Positions 9,059-17,252 of a stretch of DNA of 64,000 nt are shown here, one piece after another. The notes under the pieces are model-generated. The model did not search any database. It worked only from the letters and a program-made list of their open reading frames with translations, and was not told the DNA's origin. The position numbers were made by a program, and so were the translations under genes. The stretch's first letter is position 1; each line of letters begins with the position of its first letter. Source of the DNA: Streptomyces sp. NBC_00190 (GTDB lineage: Bacteria; Actinomycetota; Actinomycetes; Streptomycetales; Streptomycetaceae); contig NZ_CP108131.1 of assembly GCF_036203305.1 (NCBI RefSeq), forward strand, positions 3,348,001-3,412,000, written 5' to 3'.

Positions 9059-10327
9059 CTACCGGACGGTGGCCTCCTCCGGCTCGGCCCGCGGCGGTGC
9101 CGTACGGCTGAGGAAGAGCGCGAAGACCGGCGGCTGCGCCTGCAGCAGTTCGAGGCGCCCGCCGTCCGCCTCCGCGAGGTCCCGGGCGACGGCCAGTCCG
9201 ATCCCCGTGGAGTTGCGGCCGCTGATCGCCCGCTCGAAGATCCGGCTCCCCAGATCGGGCGGGACCCCCGGCCCCTCGTCCGTGACCTCCAGCACCGCCT
9301 GGTTGCCGACCACCCGCGTGCGCAGCGCGACGGTGCCGCCGCCGTGCATCAGCGCGTTCTCCACCAGGGTCGCCACCACCTGCGAGACCGCTCCCGGAGT
9401 GCCGACGGCCCGTACGCCCTGCTTGCCGGAGCGCACGATCGCCCGGCCCGCGCTGCGGTAGGCGGGGCGCCACTCCTCCACCTGCTGTTTGACGACCTCG
9501 TCGAGGTCGAAGGGGACCGCCGAGCCGGTCCGCGGGTCCCGCGAGTTCGTCAGGAGGCGCTCCACGACGTCCGTGAGCCGCTCCACCTGGGTGAGGGCGA
9601 TCGACGCCTCCTCCCGCACGGTCTCCAGGTCGTCGGTGACGGTGATCTCCTCCAGCCGCATCGACAGCGCCGTGAGCGGGGTGCGCAGCTGGTGGGAGGC
9701 GTCCGCGGCGAGGCGGCGCTCTGCGGTCAGCATCCGGCCGATCCGCTCGGCGCTGGAGTCGAGGACGTCGGCGACCCGGTCCAGCTCGGGGACCCCGTAC
9801 CGCTTGTGCCGGGGCCGCGGGTCGCCGGACCCCAGCCGCTCCGCCGTCTCGGCGAGGTCGGTGAGCGGGGAGGCCAGCCGGTTCGCCTGCCGTACGGCGA
9901 GCAGTACGGCCGCCACGACGGCCAGCAGCGCCACGGCGCCGACCACGGCCAGGGTCCGCCCGACCTCCTTGGTCACGGTGGCGCGGGACTCCTCGACCGT
10001 CACGATCTCGCCCTGCTCGCCGCGTGAGGTGCCCCGGATGACGTCGTCGTCGATGCGGTCGCCGACCTCCACGGGCGGCTGCCCGGGGACGGTGATCCTG
10101 GCGTGGTGGCCGATGTCGAGCTGGTCGGCGAGCGCCTGGGGGTCGATGGGCTTCTTCTCGAGGACGTTCGCCTCGACGATGCCCACCAGACGCAGCGCCT
10201 CGGACTCGATGCGGTCCTGGGCGCTGCTGGTGATGGTCCGGGTCTCCACGATGACCAGGGAGACCCCGAAGACGGCGATCACGACGAGCACCACGGCGAG
10301 CGTGGAGTTGATCAGGCGGCGGCGCAT
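9059..10327 (-). CDS. Two-component sensor histidine kinase (HAMP type)
   Basis: 422 residues. Membrane sensor: TM1 about 8-27, an extracytoplasmic loop of about 95 residues, TM2 about 124-146, then HAMP (about 147-200). Phospho-acceptor His212 lies in ADASHQLRTPLTAL; N-box ENALMHGGG and G boxes DEGPGVP and GIGLAVARDLAE follow in the ATPase domain. It autophosphorylates and passes the phosphate to the response regulator encoded 14 bp upstream in the same operon. The signal is unknown. The next gene across the shared intergenic region is a peptide transporter, so a peptide- or nitrogen-related cue is possible, but this is only a guess. Confidence 0.93.
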   Translation of the reverse strand: MRRRLINSTLAVVLVVIAVFGVSLVIVETRTITSSAQDRIESEALRLVGIVEANVLEKKPIDPQALADQLDIGHHARITVPGQPPVEVGDRIDDDVIRGTSRGEQGEIVTVEESRATVTKEVGRTLAVVGAVALLAVVAAVLLAVRQANRLASPLTDLAETAERLGSGDPRPRHKRYGVPELDRVADVLDSSAERIGRMLTAERRLAADASHQLRTPLTALSMRLEEITVTDDLETVREEASIALTQVERLTDVVERLLTNSRDPRTGSAVPFDLDEVVKQQVEEWRPAYRSAGRAIVRSGKQGVRAVGTPGAVSQVVATLVENALMHGGGTVALRTRVVGNQAVLEVTDEGPGVPPDLGSRIFERAISGRNSTGIGLAVARDLAEADGGRLELLQAQPPVFALFLSRTAPPRAEPEEATVR

Positions 10328-10341
10328 GGCTCAGTCAACGC

Positions 10342-11019
10342 TCAGCTCTTCTCGAAGCGGAAGCCGACGCCGCGGACGGTGGCGATGTAGCGGGGGTTGG
10401 CGGCGTCGTCGCCGAGCTTCTTGCGCAGCCAGGAGATGTGCATGTCGAGGGTCTTGGTGGAGGACCACCAGGTGGTGTCCCAGACCTCGCGCATGAGCTG
10501 GTCCCGGGTGACGACCCGGCCCGCGTCGCGGACCAGGACCCGCAGCAGGTCGAATTCCTTCGCGGTGAGCTGGAGCTCCTCCTCCCCCATCCAGGCGCGG
10601 TGCGACTCGACGTCGATGCGCACGCCGTGGGTGGCGGGGGCCTGGGCGGCCTCGTTCGCGCCGCGCCGGAGCAGGGCCCGGACCCGGGCCAGCAGTTCGG
10701 CGAGCCGGAAGGGCTTGGTCACGTAGTCGTCGGCGCCGGCGTCCAGGCCCACGACCGTGTCGACCTCGTCCGCGCGGGCGGTGAGGACCAGGATCGGGAA
10801 GCCGTGGCCCTCGGCGCGCAGCCGGCGGGCGACCTCCAGGCCGTCCATGCCGGGCAGGCCCAGGTCCAGGACGACCAGGTCGACGCCGCCCTGCAGTCCG
10901 GCGTCCAGGGCCGTGGGGCCGTCCTCCCGGACCTCGACTTCGTACCCTTCCCGGCGCAGGGCGCGGGCCAGGGGTTCCGAGATGGATGCGTCGTCCTCGG
11001 CGAGCAGTACACGCGTCAT
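10342..11019 (-). CDS. OmpR/PhoB-family response regulator
   Basis: 225 residues. Receiver domain with acidic pocket E8-D9-D10, phospho-acceptor D52 (VVLDLGLP) and K102 (VTKPF); then a winged-helix DNA-binding domain (about 125-225) with LTAKEFDLLRVL, LMREVWDT, TKTLDMHISWLRKKL and YIATVRGVGFRFE. First gene of a two-gene operon with the histidine kinase, 14 bp apart. Likely DNA targets include its own 477-bp upstream region, shared with the divergent POT transporter gene. Confidence 0.95.
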   Translation of the reverse strand: MTRVLLAEDDASISEPLARALRREGYEVEVREDGPTALDAGLQGGVDLVVLDLGLPGMDGLEVARRLRAEGHGFPILVLTARADEVDTVVGLDAGADDYVTKPFRLAELLARVRALLRRGANEAAQAPATHGVRIDVESHRAWMGEEELQLTAKEFDLLRVLVRDAGRVVTRDQLMREVWDTTWWSSTKTLDMHISWLRKKLGDDAANPRYIATVRGVGFRFEKS

Positions 11020-11496
11020 GTGGGTGATGGTAGTCCGCAGCGGCTGCCAGGAGGGGCACGCCTGCGGGACCCTCCTGATCTGTGGTTATGAGCGAGGGGG
11101 TGCCTTCGAATATGGTTGATCGGTTCCCGGCTTACCTGTGATCCATGTCTCAAGTCCTTCCATATGCCGCAGTGTCCTGTCGTATGGTGGCGAGACGCCT
11201 GATGCACCACTCAGGGGATCTTTGTGCCGAAAAGCGAGCCAAAGACCTCAAATTCTGCTCTGGTCGGTTTGTTCGACCCAGATGGCAGTGAATGACCTGT
11301 GGGCCGGGCCTTGTCAGCGCGAAGGTGCGCGACAGGGCGTGGATCCCGGTTACGGCTGACCCTTCGCCTCCGATCCGTCGGAGGCGGGACCCCGGGGCGT
11401 GGGGCGGGTCACCCGCTGCCGGTGCCGGCCACCCCCCACCGGGCGTTGAACAGCTCACGAAGCGAAGCGCGTCCCGACCAAGCAAGGATCTCGACC
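11020..11496. other. 477-bp intergenic region between response regulator and POT transporter
   Basis: No convincing gene: short frames here lack codon bias and ribosome sites. The region is less GC-rich than its surroundings around 11100-11290 and must hold two divergent promoters. It contains a perfect 9-bp hairpin (annotated separately) 110 bp before the transporter start. Confidence 0.6.
11365..11386. promoter_or_regulatory. Perfect 9-bp stem hairpin in the POT transporter leader
   Basis: CGCCTCCGA and TCGGAGGCG pair around a TCCG loop; two further G-T pairs can extend it. No U-tract follows, so a simple terminator is unlikely. It could be a dyad operator for the neighbouring response regulator or an RNA element in the leader. 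Confidence 0.4.
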
Positions 11497-13014
11497 ATGG
11501 CTTCCAGCCTGACGAGGGACTCGGCGGATCCGTCCACCGAGAAGACCTTCTTCGGCCACCCCCGTGGCCTGGCCACTCTGTTCATGACCGAGATGTGGGA
11601 GCGCTTCTCCTACTACGGCATGCGCGCACTTCTCGTGTACTACCTGGTCTCGGGCGGCGCCGACGCAGCCACGGGCAGCCAGGGCGGCGGTCTGGCCATG
11701 ACCGCGGCCACGACCACGGCGATCTACTCCGTGTACGTCTCCATGGTCTACCTGATGGCCATGCCGGGCGGATGGTTCGGTGACCGCGTCTGGGGCGCCC
11801 GCAAGACCGTCGCCATCGCCGGCTTCGTGATCATGGCTGGTCACCTCTCGCTGGCCCTCCCCGGCCAGGCGATGTTCTTCGTCGGTCTGATCCTCGTGGC
11901 GGCCGGTTCCGGTCTGCTGAAGGCCAACATCTCCACGATGGTCGGCCACCTGTACGACGGCCCGGAGGACCCGCGCCGCGACGGTGGCTTCACCCTCTTC
12001 TACATCGGCATCAACCTCGGCGCCTTCGTCGCCCCGCTCGTCGTCGGCACGGTCGGCAAGGAGCACAACTGGCACCTGGGCTTCGCCCTCGCCGCCGTCG
12101 GCATGGGCCTGGGTCTCACCCAGTTCCTGCTCGGCACCAAGCACCTGAGCCCGAAGAGCAGCGTGGTCCCGAACCCGCTGTCTGCGGAGGAGCGCAAGGC
12201 CGTCCTCACGAAGCTCGTCTTCGCGGTCCTGGGTATCGCCGTCTTCTACGGCGCCGTGGTCGCCCTCGGTGCCTACACGCTGAACTGGGCCCTGGTCCCG
12301 CTGACGCTGGCCGGCCTGTTCATCCCGATCGCCGTCCTGGCCCGCATCAAGCGCGACAAGGACCTGTCGGGGGCCGAGCAGTCGAAGATGACCGCGTACA
12401 TCTGGTTCTTCATCGCGGCCGCCGTCTTCTGGATGATCTACGACCAGGGTGGCTCCACGCTGTCCCTGTTCGCGGACGACAAGACCGCCGGCACCATGTT
12501 CGGCTTCGACTTCTCGGCCACCTGGTACCAGTCGCTGAACCCGCTGTTCGTGATGGCCCTGGCCCCGGTCTTCGCCTGGCTGTGGCTGTGGCTGGCCCGC
12601 AAGAACCAGGAGCCGAACACCATCGTGAAGTTCGCGATGGGCCTGGTCCTGATCGGCGCCTCGTTCTTCGTCTTCATCGTCCCGATGGGCATGGCGACCG
12701 GCGACGTCAAGGTCTCCCCAATGTGGCTGGTCTCGATCTACATGATCCAGACCATCGGCGAGCTGTGCGTCTCCCCGGTCGGCCTCTCCGTCACCACGAA
12801 GATGGCCCCGCAGAAGTACGCCTCCCAGATGATGGGTGTCTGGTTCCTCGCGGTCACCGCCGGTGACTGCATCACCAGCCTCCTGTCGATCGGCGGGGTG
12901 GACCTCAACGGCACCTGGGTGATCGCCTTCCAGGCGCTCGCCGCGGTCCTGGCCGGCTTCGCGGTCTACACGTACCGCAAGAAGGTCCAGACCCTCATGG
13001 GCGGCGTGCACTGA
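11497..13014 (+). CDS. POT/PTR2-family proton-coupled peptide transporter
   Basis: 505 residues from the ATG at 11497 (AAGGA, spacing 8); the longer frame to 11299 is leader sequence. Imports di- and tripeptides with protons. The family motif ExxERFSYYG is present as EMWERFSYYGMRALL in TM1, and the PTR2 signature FTLFYIGINLGAFVAPLV in TM5. A central KDLSGAEQSKM segment joins the halves, as in bacterial DtpT-type proteins. There are about 14 hydrophobic segments. Codon usage is strikingly biased to the C-ending optimal codons, suggesting high expression. A strong terminator follows. The adjacent divergent two-component system may control it. Confidence 0.93.
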   Translation: MASSLTRDSADPSTEKTFFGHPRGLATLFMTEMWERFSYYGMRALLVYYLVSGGADAATGSQGGGLAMTAATTTAIYSVYVSMVYLMAMPGGWFGDRVWGARKTVAIAGFVIMAGHLSLALPGQAMFFVGLILVAAGSGLLKANISTMVGHLYDGPEDPRRDGGFTLFYIGINLGAFVAPLVVGTVGKEHNWHLGFALAAVGMGLGLTQFLLGTKHLSPKSSVVPNPLSAEERKAVLTKLVFAVLGIAVFYGAVVALGAYTLNWALVPLTLAGLFIPIAVLARIKRDKDLSGAEQSKMTAYIWFFIAAAVFWMIYDQGGSTLSLFADDKTAGTMFGFDFSATWYQSLNPLFVMALAPVFAWLWLWLARKNQEPNTIVKFAMGLVLIGASFFVFIVPMGMATGDVKVSPMWLVSIYMIQTIGELCVSPVGLSVTTKMAPQKYASQMMGVWFLAVTAGDCITSLLSIGGVDLNGTWVIAFQALAAVLAGFAVYTYRKKVQTLMGGVH

Positions 13015-13032
13015 CGCACCCCCCTGGCACGT

Positions 13033-13070
13033 GAGCGGCCCGGCACACCGAACGGTGTGCCGGGCCGCTC
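13033..13070. terminator. 18-bp perfect hairpin after POT transporter
   Basis: Arm at 13033-13050 (GAGCGGCCCGGCACACCG) is exactly complementary to 13053-13070, with an AA tip. It separates the convergent transporter and surface-protein operons and can work in both directions. Confidence 0.85.
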
Positions 13071-13081
13071 GCGTTCGCGGG

Positions 13082-14398
13082 TCAGCGCGTGCCGCGCAGG
13101 CGGCGCCACGGAGTGAAGGTGAAGACCGCGCCGCCGAGCAGGATCACCGTGCCGGCGACGAGGGCCAGGGCCTGGATGCCGCCCTCGTCCTCGGCGCCGG
13201 TTTCGGCGAGGCCGCCCGAAGTGCCGGTGCCGGTGCTGGTGCCCGTGCTGGTCGAGGAGCCGGAGCCGCCCGGCTGGGCGGTGGTGTCCAGCTCCAGCGA
13301 GACGCCGCTGCTGGCCGCCTTGCAGGGGACGTTGATCGGCGGCGAGCCCGCGGCCATCGTGACGTCGATCGTCAGCCGGTCCGGGCTGAGCGTCACCTTG
13401 CCGGTCTTGCCGGGCTTGTAGGTGCCGGTCATGTCACTGAGGCTGACCGGCCCCTTGTCGGGGATCGCCTCGGCGTTGGCCGGGCCGGAGACCTTGACCG
13501 TGCCGCTGTCGGCGCCGCCGAGCTTGACGTCCATCGAGGGCTTGAGGGCCCCCGCCGGCAGGGGCACGGGCGCGGCCATCGCGCCCTTGGCGGTCTTGAC
13601 GGTCAGGTCGTAGCTGCCGCCGTTCTTCTTAGCGTTGATCGTGACCGGGGTCTTGATGCCGCCCGGGACGACCGGCCCGCAGTCGAAGGAAACCTCGACG
13701 GGCTTGCCCGGGAAGTCGGTCTGGCCGCCGCCTCCCCCGGTGGTGGAGCCGCCCGAGGTGGTGGATCCGCCGGTCGTGGAGCCGCCGGTCGTGGTGGATC
13801 CGCCGGTGGTCGCCCCGCCCGTGGTCGTGCCGCCGCTCGTCGTGCCGCCGCTGGAGCCGGCCGACACGTCGATGGTCGCCCCGCCCTTCACCTCGCCCAC
13901 CGGTGCGCACTTGGTGACGAAGGTGCCGAAGGAGAACGTGACGGCGACGTCGTACTTGCCGGGGGTCAGGGTGATCTTGCCAGCCTTGGTGAGCTTCAGC
14001 TTGCCCTTCATGGGCGACATGACCATGGGGGCCTTCTTGGGGATCGGCGGGTTCTTCTTCTCCCCGACGACCTTCAGCTCGCCCATCCCCCCGCCCAGCG
14101 TGATCCAGCCGGTGGGCTGGACCGCGTCCTTCGGGATGTCCATCAGGTCCGTGTTGTTCGAGGCGGGCTTGACCGTCTCCCAGACCACGTCGACCTCGTC
14201 GCCGACCTTGGCCGCGGCCGGGGCGGTGATCTTGGCAGTGGTCTCGCCCTCCACCGGGTCGCCACCGCCGGCCGGCGGCACGCATTTGACCTTGTACGTG
14301 GCCTCGGCGGCCACGGCGGGAGAAGCCGAAATGGCGATACCCGCGCCGCCGAGCAGCAGCGCGACCACGGCCGCGCTCACCCTCCGTTGGGTCTTCAC
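13082..14398 (-). CDS. Large secreted surface protein with LAXTG sortase signal
   Basis: 438 residues. Signal peptide 1-30 (cleavage after SPAVAA). Residues about 34-180 and 230-371 are two beta-rich domains joined by a Gly/Ser/Thr linker (about 181-226). The C-terminal domain clearly resembles the single domain of the LPXTG protein at 16465-17139 (same order: Cys, TYKPGKTGKVT, TIDVTM, Cys, VSLELDTTA); the N-terminal domain looks like a third, more diverged copy (KLTKAGKITLTPGKYDVAVT...TKCAP). The sorting signal is LAETG (397-401), a membrane helix and RRLRGTR. LAXTG is the class E sortase motif of actinobacteria, so it should be covalently anchored to the wall. Its ATG overlaps the preceding gene's stop (ATGA). 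Function unknown. Confidence 0.85.
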   Translation of the reverse strand: MKTQRRVSAAVVALLLGGAGIAISASPAVAAEATYKVKCVPPAGGGDPVEGETTAKITAPAAAKVGDEVDVVWETVKPASNNTDLMDIPKDAVQPTGWITLGGGMGELKVVGEKKNPPIPKKAPMVMSPMKGKLKLTKAGKITLTPGKYDVAVTFSFGTFVTKCAPVGEVKGGATIDVSAGSSGGTTSGGTTTGGATTGGSTTTGGSTTGGSTTSGGSTTGGGGGQTDFPGKPVEVSFDCGPVVPGGIKTPVTINAKKNGGSYDLTVKTAKGAMAAPVPLPAGALKPSMDVKLGGADSGTVKVSGPANAEAIPDKGPVSLSDMTGTYKPGKTGKVTLSPDRLTIDVTMAAGSPPINVPCKAASSGVSLELDTTAQPGGSGSSTSTGTSTGTGTSGGLAETGAEDEGGIQALALVAGTVILLGGAVFTFTPWRRLRGTR

Positions 14399-15426
14399 GA
14401 ATGTCCCTTCGTCGTCGAACGGTTCTCAGACGGTGCGGACGTCTGTGGTGCTGTCTCCGGCGCGCTGTCCGGGTTGAACCACGGCAGGACCGCCGTGGTG
14501 GTCTCAGGAGGCTCCGGTGCCTTCGCGGAGCGGGCCGGAAGGGGCCCCCGGTGGCGGCCTCCGGCGGCCGCGGCGCGCGGCCGGACCTTGTCGACGGCGG
14601 CCATGCCGACGCGGAAGAGGGCGGCCGGGATCACCAGCAGGAGCAGACCCCAGAAGAGCAGGACCCCGTACGGCCGGTCCACGCCCCAGGGCTGGGTGGC
14701 CACGACGGTCTCGCCGTACTTGAGGGAGATCGTGTAGTCGCCGTAGGCGCCCGCGGTGAGGGCGACGTCCAGGGCGATCTCCGCCTTGCCGCCCGGCGGG
14801 ATGCTGCCCTTCCACCGGGCCTCCTCCCACAGGGGCGCGAACACCCCGTGGGCGGTGCCGAGCTGGAAGACCGGGTCCTTGACCGGGGCCGAGCCGAGGT
14901 TGCCGACGGTGACCTTGAACTTCCGGCTGGGCGGGGCTCCGAACCAGGTCAGCACCCCGTCCTCGCCTTCCAGCCGGACCCCGGTGAGCATCGCGAGGCG
15001 GGGCGTGCCGGATTCGGCGGGCAGCTCGGCCACCGCGTGGTCGGTGATCTTCAGGGGCGCAGCGACGGTGGACTGGTCGCCGTTGACGGAGGTGACGTTG
15101 ACGACGCAGGGGCAGGGCTTGGGCGGGGCCACCACGGGCAGCCCTGCGGCGAAGTGCCCGTCCTCGGCGACGGAGACGGCCGCACCGTCGGCGTTGGCGC
15201 AGCTGTTGGTGCCGCCGATCATGTTCTGCCCGCAGACCAGCAGCATCACCAGCGTCCTGGGCCGCCACCCGGTGCCGGTGACGGTGATCTCGGTGCCCAT
15301 GGCGGCCTCCTGGAGCGAGAGCGCCACGGCGGGCTTGCCCTCGTCGGCGGCGGCCGGGGTCGCCGGGAACAGCGCCAGCGCGCACACCGCCAGCCCCACC
15401 GCGAGCAGGGCTCCGACTCTTCTCAC
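14395..15426 (-). CDS. Membrane-anchored extracellular protein with neocarzinostatin-like N-terminal domain
   Basis: 343 residues. Signal peptide 1-27. Residues about 32-127 have the pattern of a seven-stranded Ig-like domain of neocarzinostatin type: ITVTGTGWRP, a Cys pair at 65/76, AVSVAEDGHFAAGLPVV, and a second pair at 105/107 before VVNVTSVNG. A second beta domain (about 150-240) resembles CARDB-type repeats (FKVTVGNLGSAPVKDPVFQLG). One membrane helix (253-276) and a 65-residue Pro/Ala-rich cytoplasmic tail complete it. Both ends overlap neighbours by 4 bp, so it is coupled to the DUF916-like and LAXTG genes. The fold assignment is by eye; the role is unknown, probably part of one surface complex. 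Confidence 0.75.
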   Translation of the reverse strand: MRRVGALLAVGLAVCALALFPATPAAADEGKPAVALSLQEAAMGTEITVTGTGWRPRTLVMLLVCGQNMIGGTNSCANADGAAVSVAEDGHFAAGLPVVAPPKPCPCVVNVTSVNGDQSTVAAPLKITDHAVAELPAESGTPRLAMLTGVRLEGEDGVLTWFGAPPSRKFKVTVGNLGSAPVKDPVFQLGTAHGVFAPLWEEARWKGSIPPGGKAEIALDVALTAGAYGDYTISLKYGETVVATQPWGVDRPYGVLLFWGLLLLVIPAALFRVGMAAVDKVRPRAAAAGGRHRGPLPARSAKAPEPPETTTAVLPWFNPDSAPETAPQTSAPSENRSTTKGHS

Positions 15427-16448
15427 CTGGAGGCTCCCGTCAGTTCGTGTTCGGGTGCGGGGGTCGGCGCGGGCGGCTCGTCGTCCGACGGGCGCCGGCG
15501 GGGCCGCCGGCCGCGTACGAGGAACAGCGCGGCCGCGGCGGTCCCGCCGAGGCCGAGCAGGCCGAGACCCGTCCAGCCGGCGAGGTCCCAGGGCACGAGC
15601 CAGCGCGTACCGCTCCCGACGGCCCGGGCGGCGCCGGGGGCGGTGACGGTGAGGGTGACGCGGACCCGGTCCGCCACGGGGGCGCCGGGCCAGGGCTCGG
15701 TCAGCTCCACCCGCTGGCCGGGGAGCAGTTCCACCGGCAAGGCCCGGGCGCCGCGGCCCGGGACCTCGCCGAGGAGGCCCTCGGCGTGGATCGCGAGCTC
15801 GGGGGCGAGGGCCACGTTCCCCCGGTTGACCAGGGTGTAGGCGACGACCGCGGCCGGGCCCCGGCCCCGTACGGCGACGTCCTCGACGGTGAGGGCGGCC
15901 AGGGTGGGGCCGCTGACCCTCAGATGGATCCGTACGCCCACCTCGTGGCCGCTCTCGGTCGCGACCACCGCGGCGGGGTGGTCGCCGGGCGGGGACGCGG
16001 GCGGCACGGTGACGGTGAAGGGGACCACCGCGCGGGTGCGGGGAGGGATCTTCACCGTGGCTCCGGCGCCGAAGCTGATCCAGGCTCCGGCGCCGTGCAC
16101 GGCACCCGCCGAGCTGCCTTCGGCCGCGGGCCCGGCCGGGCGCACCGCGAAGGCGCCGTCGGCCGTGTTGTAGGCGTCGGCCCCGCGCAGGGTGACGGTG
16201 CGTTCCCGGTCGGTGGTGTTGGCCAGGGCGAGGCGGTCCTCCAGCACGGTGCCGGGGGTGCCTGACATGTAGTAATACGGGCGCGGGAAGTACGGGCGGA
16301 CCGCGCCGGGCCGGGCGGCCGTCCCGGCGGCGGGCTCGGCGGTCCAGCCCGGGTCGTCGGCCGCCGCGGGGGCCGCGGCGGCCGCGTACAGCGCGGTGGC
16401 CGCGAGGAGCGGCACCCCGAGCCGTCGGAAGGTGTGGAGCACGCGCAT
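15423..16448 (-). CDS. DUF916/WxL-interacting-like membrane-anchored surface protein
   Basis: 341 residues. Signal peptide 1-30. Residues about 55-180 follow the DUF916 (WxL-interacting protein) pattern: YYYMSGTPGTVLEDRLALANTT, a middle AYNTADGAFAV, GAWISFGAGATVKIPPRTRAVVPFTVTVP (about residues 120-148) and GDHPAAVVA. A second Ig-like domain (about 180-280) contains YTLVNRGNVALAPELAI. One membrane helix at 289-311 is followed by a basic, Pro-rich tail. In Firmicutes such proteins hold WxL proteins on the peptidoglycan; no WxL protein is visible here, where the partners are sortase substrates. It sits 16 bp after the LPXTG gene stop and overlaps the next gene by ATGA. Confidence 0.75.
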   Translation of the reverse strand: MRVLHTFRRLGVPLLAATALYAAAAAPAAADDPGWTAEPAAGTAARPGAVRPYFPRPYYYMSGTPGTVLEDRLALANTTDRERTVTLRGADAYNTADGAFAVRPAGPAAEGSSAGAVHGAGAWISFGAGATVKIPPRTRAVVPFTVTVPPASPPGDHPAAVVATESGHEVGVRIHLRVSGPTLAALTVEDVAVRGRGPAAVVAYTLVNRGNVALAPELAIHAEGLLGEVPGRGARALPVELLPGQRVELTEPWPGAPVADRVRVTLTVTAPGAARAVGSGTRWLVPWDLAGWTGLGLLGLGGTAAAALFLVRGRRPRRRPSDDEPPAPTPAPEHELTGASR

Positions 16449-16464
16449 GGCCGGGGTGCTCCGT

Positions 16465-17139
16465 TCAGGACCGGGCCCGCTGGCCGCGCCGGGTCAGCCA
16501 GAGCACGCCGGCGGCGCCGGACAGCAGCACGGTGCCGCCGAGGGTGCCGAGGGCGAGGGCGGAGTCGGTGGGGCCGGTCTGCGGGAGGGTGCCGTCCGTG
16601 TCGCCGCCGGACTGCGCGGCGGCGCCGCCCGCGGCGGTGACGTCCAGTTCCAGGGACGGTCCGGGGCTGTTGCCGGGGGTGCAGGTGGTCGTGGTGCCCA
16701 TCGCCTTGATGGTGAGCACTCCGGCGGTGAAGGTGACCTTGCCGCTCTTCTTGGGCGTGTAGGTGCCCGACAGGTCGGTGATCTTGATCGGGGTGTTGGC
16801 GGGCGCGGCCTCGGGGTTGGGCGGGCCGGAGACCGGTACGGAGACCTTCTCGGCCCCGCCGACGAGGATGACGGCGCTGGGGCTCATCGCGCCCTTGCCG
16901 AGTTCGATCGGGCTGGACGAGACACCCTTCTGGAAGGACATCGTCAGCTTGTAGGCGTCGCCCTCCTTGACGGCCTTGATGTCGATGGGCGATACCGCCG
17001 ACTTGTCCCCGATCGGGGTCTTGCAGTCGTAGGCCACGTCGACGACGGCGGCGTGCGCTGCGGGGGCGGCCAGTAGGACCGCCGATCCGGCCAGCGCGGA
17101 CGCCAGCGCGAGCGCGGTGGAGCGTTTCCGGTCGGACAC
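16465..17139 (-). CDS. Small secreted surface protein with LPXTG sortase signal
   Basis: 224 residues from the GTG at 17139 (AGGGGAAG upstream); a TTG at 17163 is less likely. Signal peptide about 1-31 (PAAHA cleavage). A single beta-rich domain (about 32-165) has two cysteines (DCKTP and TCTPGN) and the core LSGTYTPKKSGKVTFTAG, homologous to the C-terminal domain of the LAXTG protein in the same operon. The sorting signal is LPQTG (185-189), a hydrophobic segment and RRGQRARS. It carries LPXTG rather than LAXTG, so the two related proteins may be handled by different sortases. First gene of the four-gene operon. Confidence 0.85.
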   Translation of the reverse strand: MSDRKRSTALALASALAGSAVLLAAPAAHAAVVDVAYDCKTPIGDKSAVSPIDIKAVKEGDAYKLTMSFQKGVSSSPIELGKGAMSPSAVILVGGAEKVSVPVSGPPNPEAAPANTPIKITDLSGTYTPKKSGKVTFTAGVLTIKAMGTTTTCTPGNSPGPSLELDVTAAGGAAAQSGGDTDGTLPQTGPTDSALALGTLGGTVLLSGAAGVLWLTRRGQRARS

Positions 17140-17167
17140 CTTCGTCTTCCCCTCGGGCCACAAATTC

Positions 17168-17182
17168 CTGACGACACATCAG
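17168..17182. promoter_or_regulatory. Imperfect palindrome in the promoter region of the surface-protein operon
   Basis: CTGACGACACATCAG lies 29 bp upstream of the first operon gene, with CTGA/TCAG outer arms and partial inner symmetry. It may be an operator or part of a promoter; a TACCTT -10-like element is slightly upstream on the minus strand. Confidence 0.3.
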
Positions 17183-17252
17183 ATTGGTGGCTCAAGGTAC
17201 GCCCGGGACCTTGCGGAGGGAAGACAAAGGGCAGGCCGGAATTGACTGTTCG

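Noticed and set aside
11138..11359. Short plus frame in the region before the POT transporter
   Set aside because: No ribosome site, no codon bias and no family resemblance.
13738..13870. GGSTT-type repeats as a mobile or CRISPR-like repeat
   Set aside because: They encode the Gly/Ser/Thr linker of the LAXTG protein and are codon-level low complexity.
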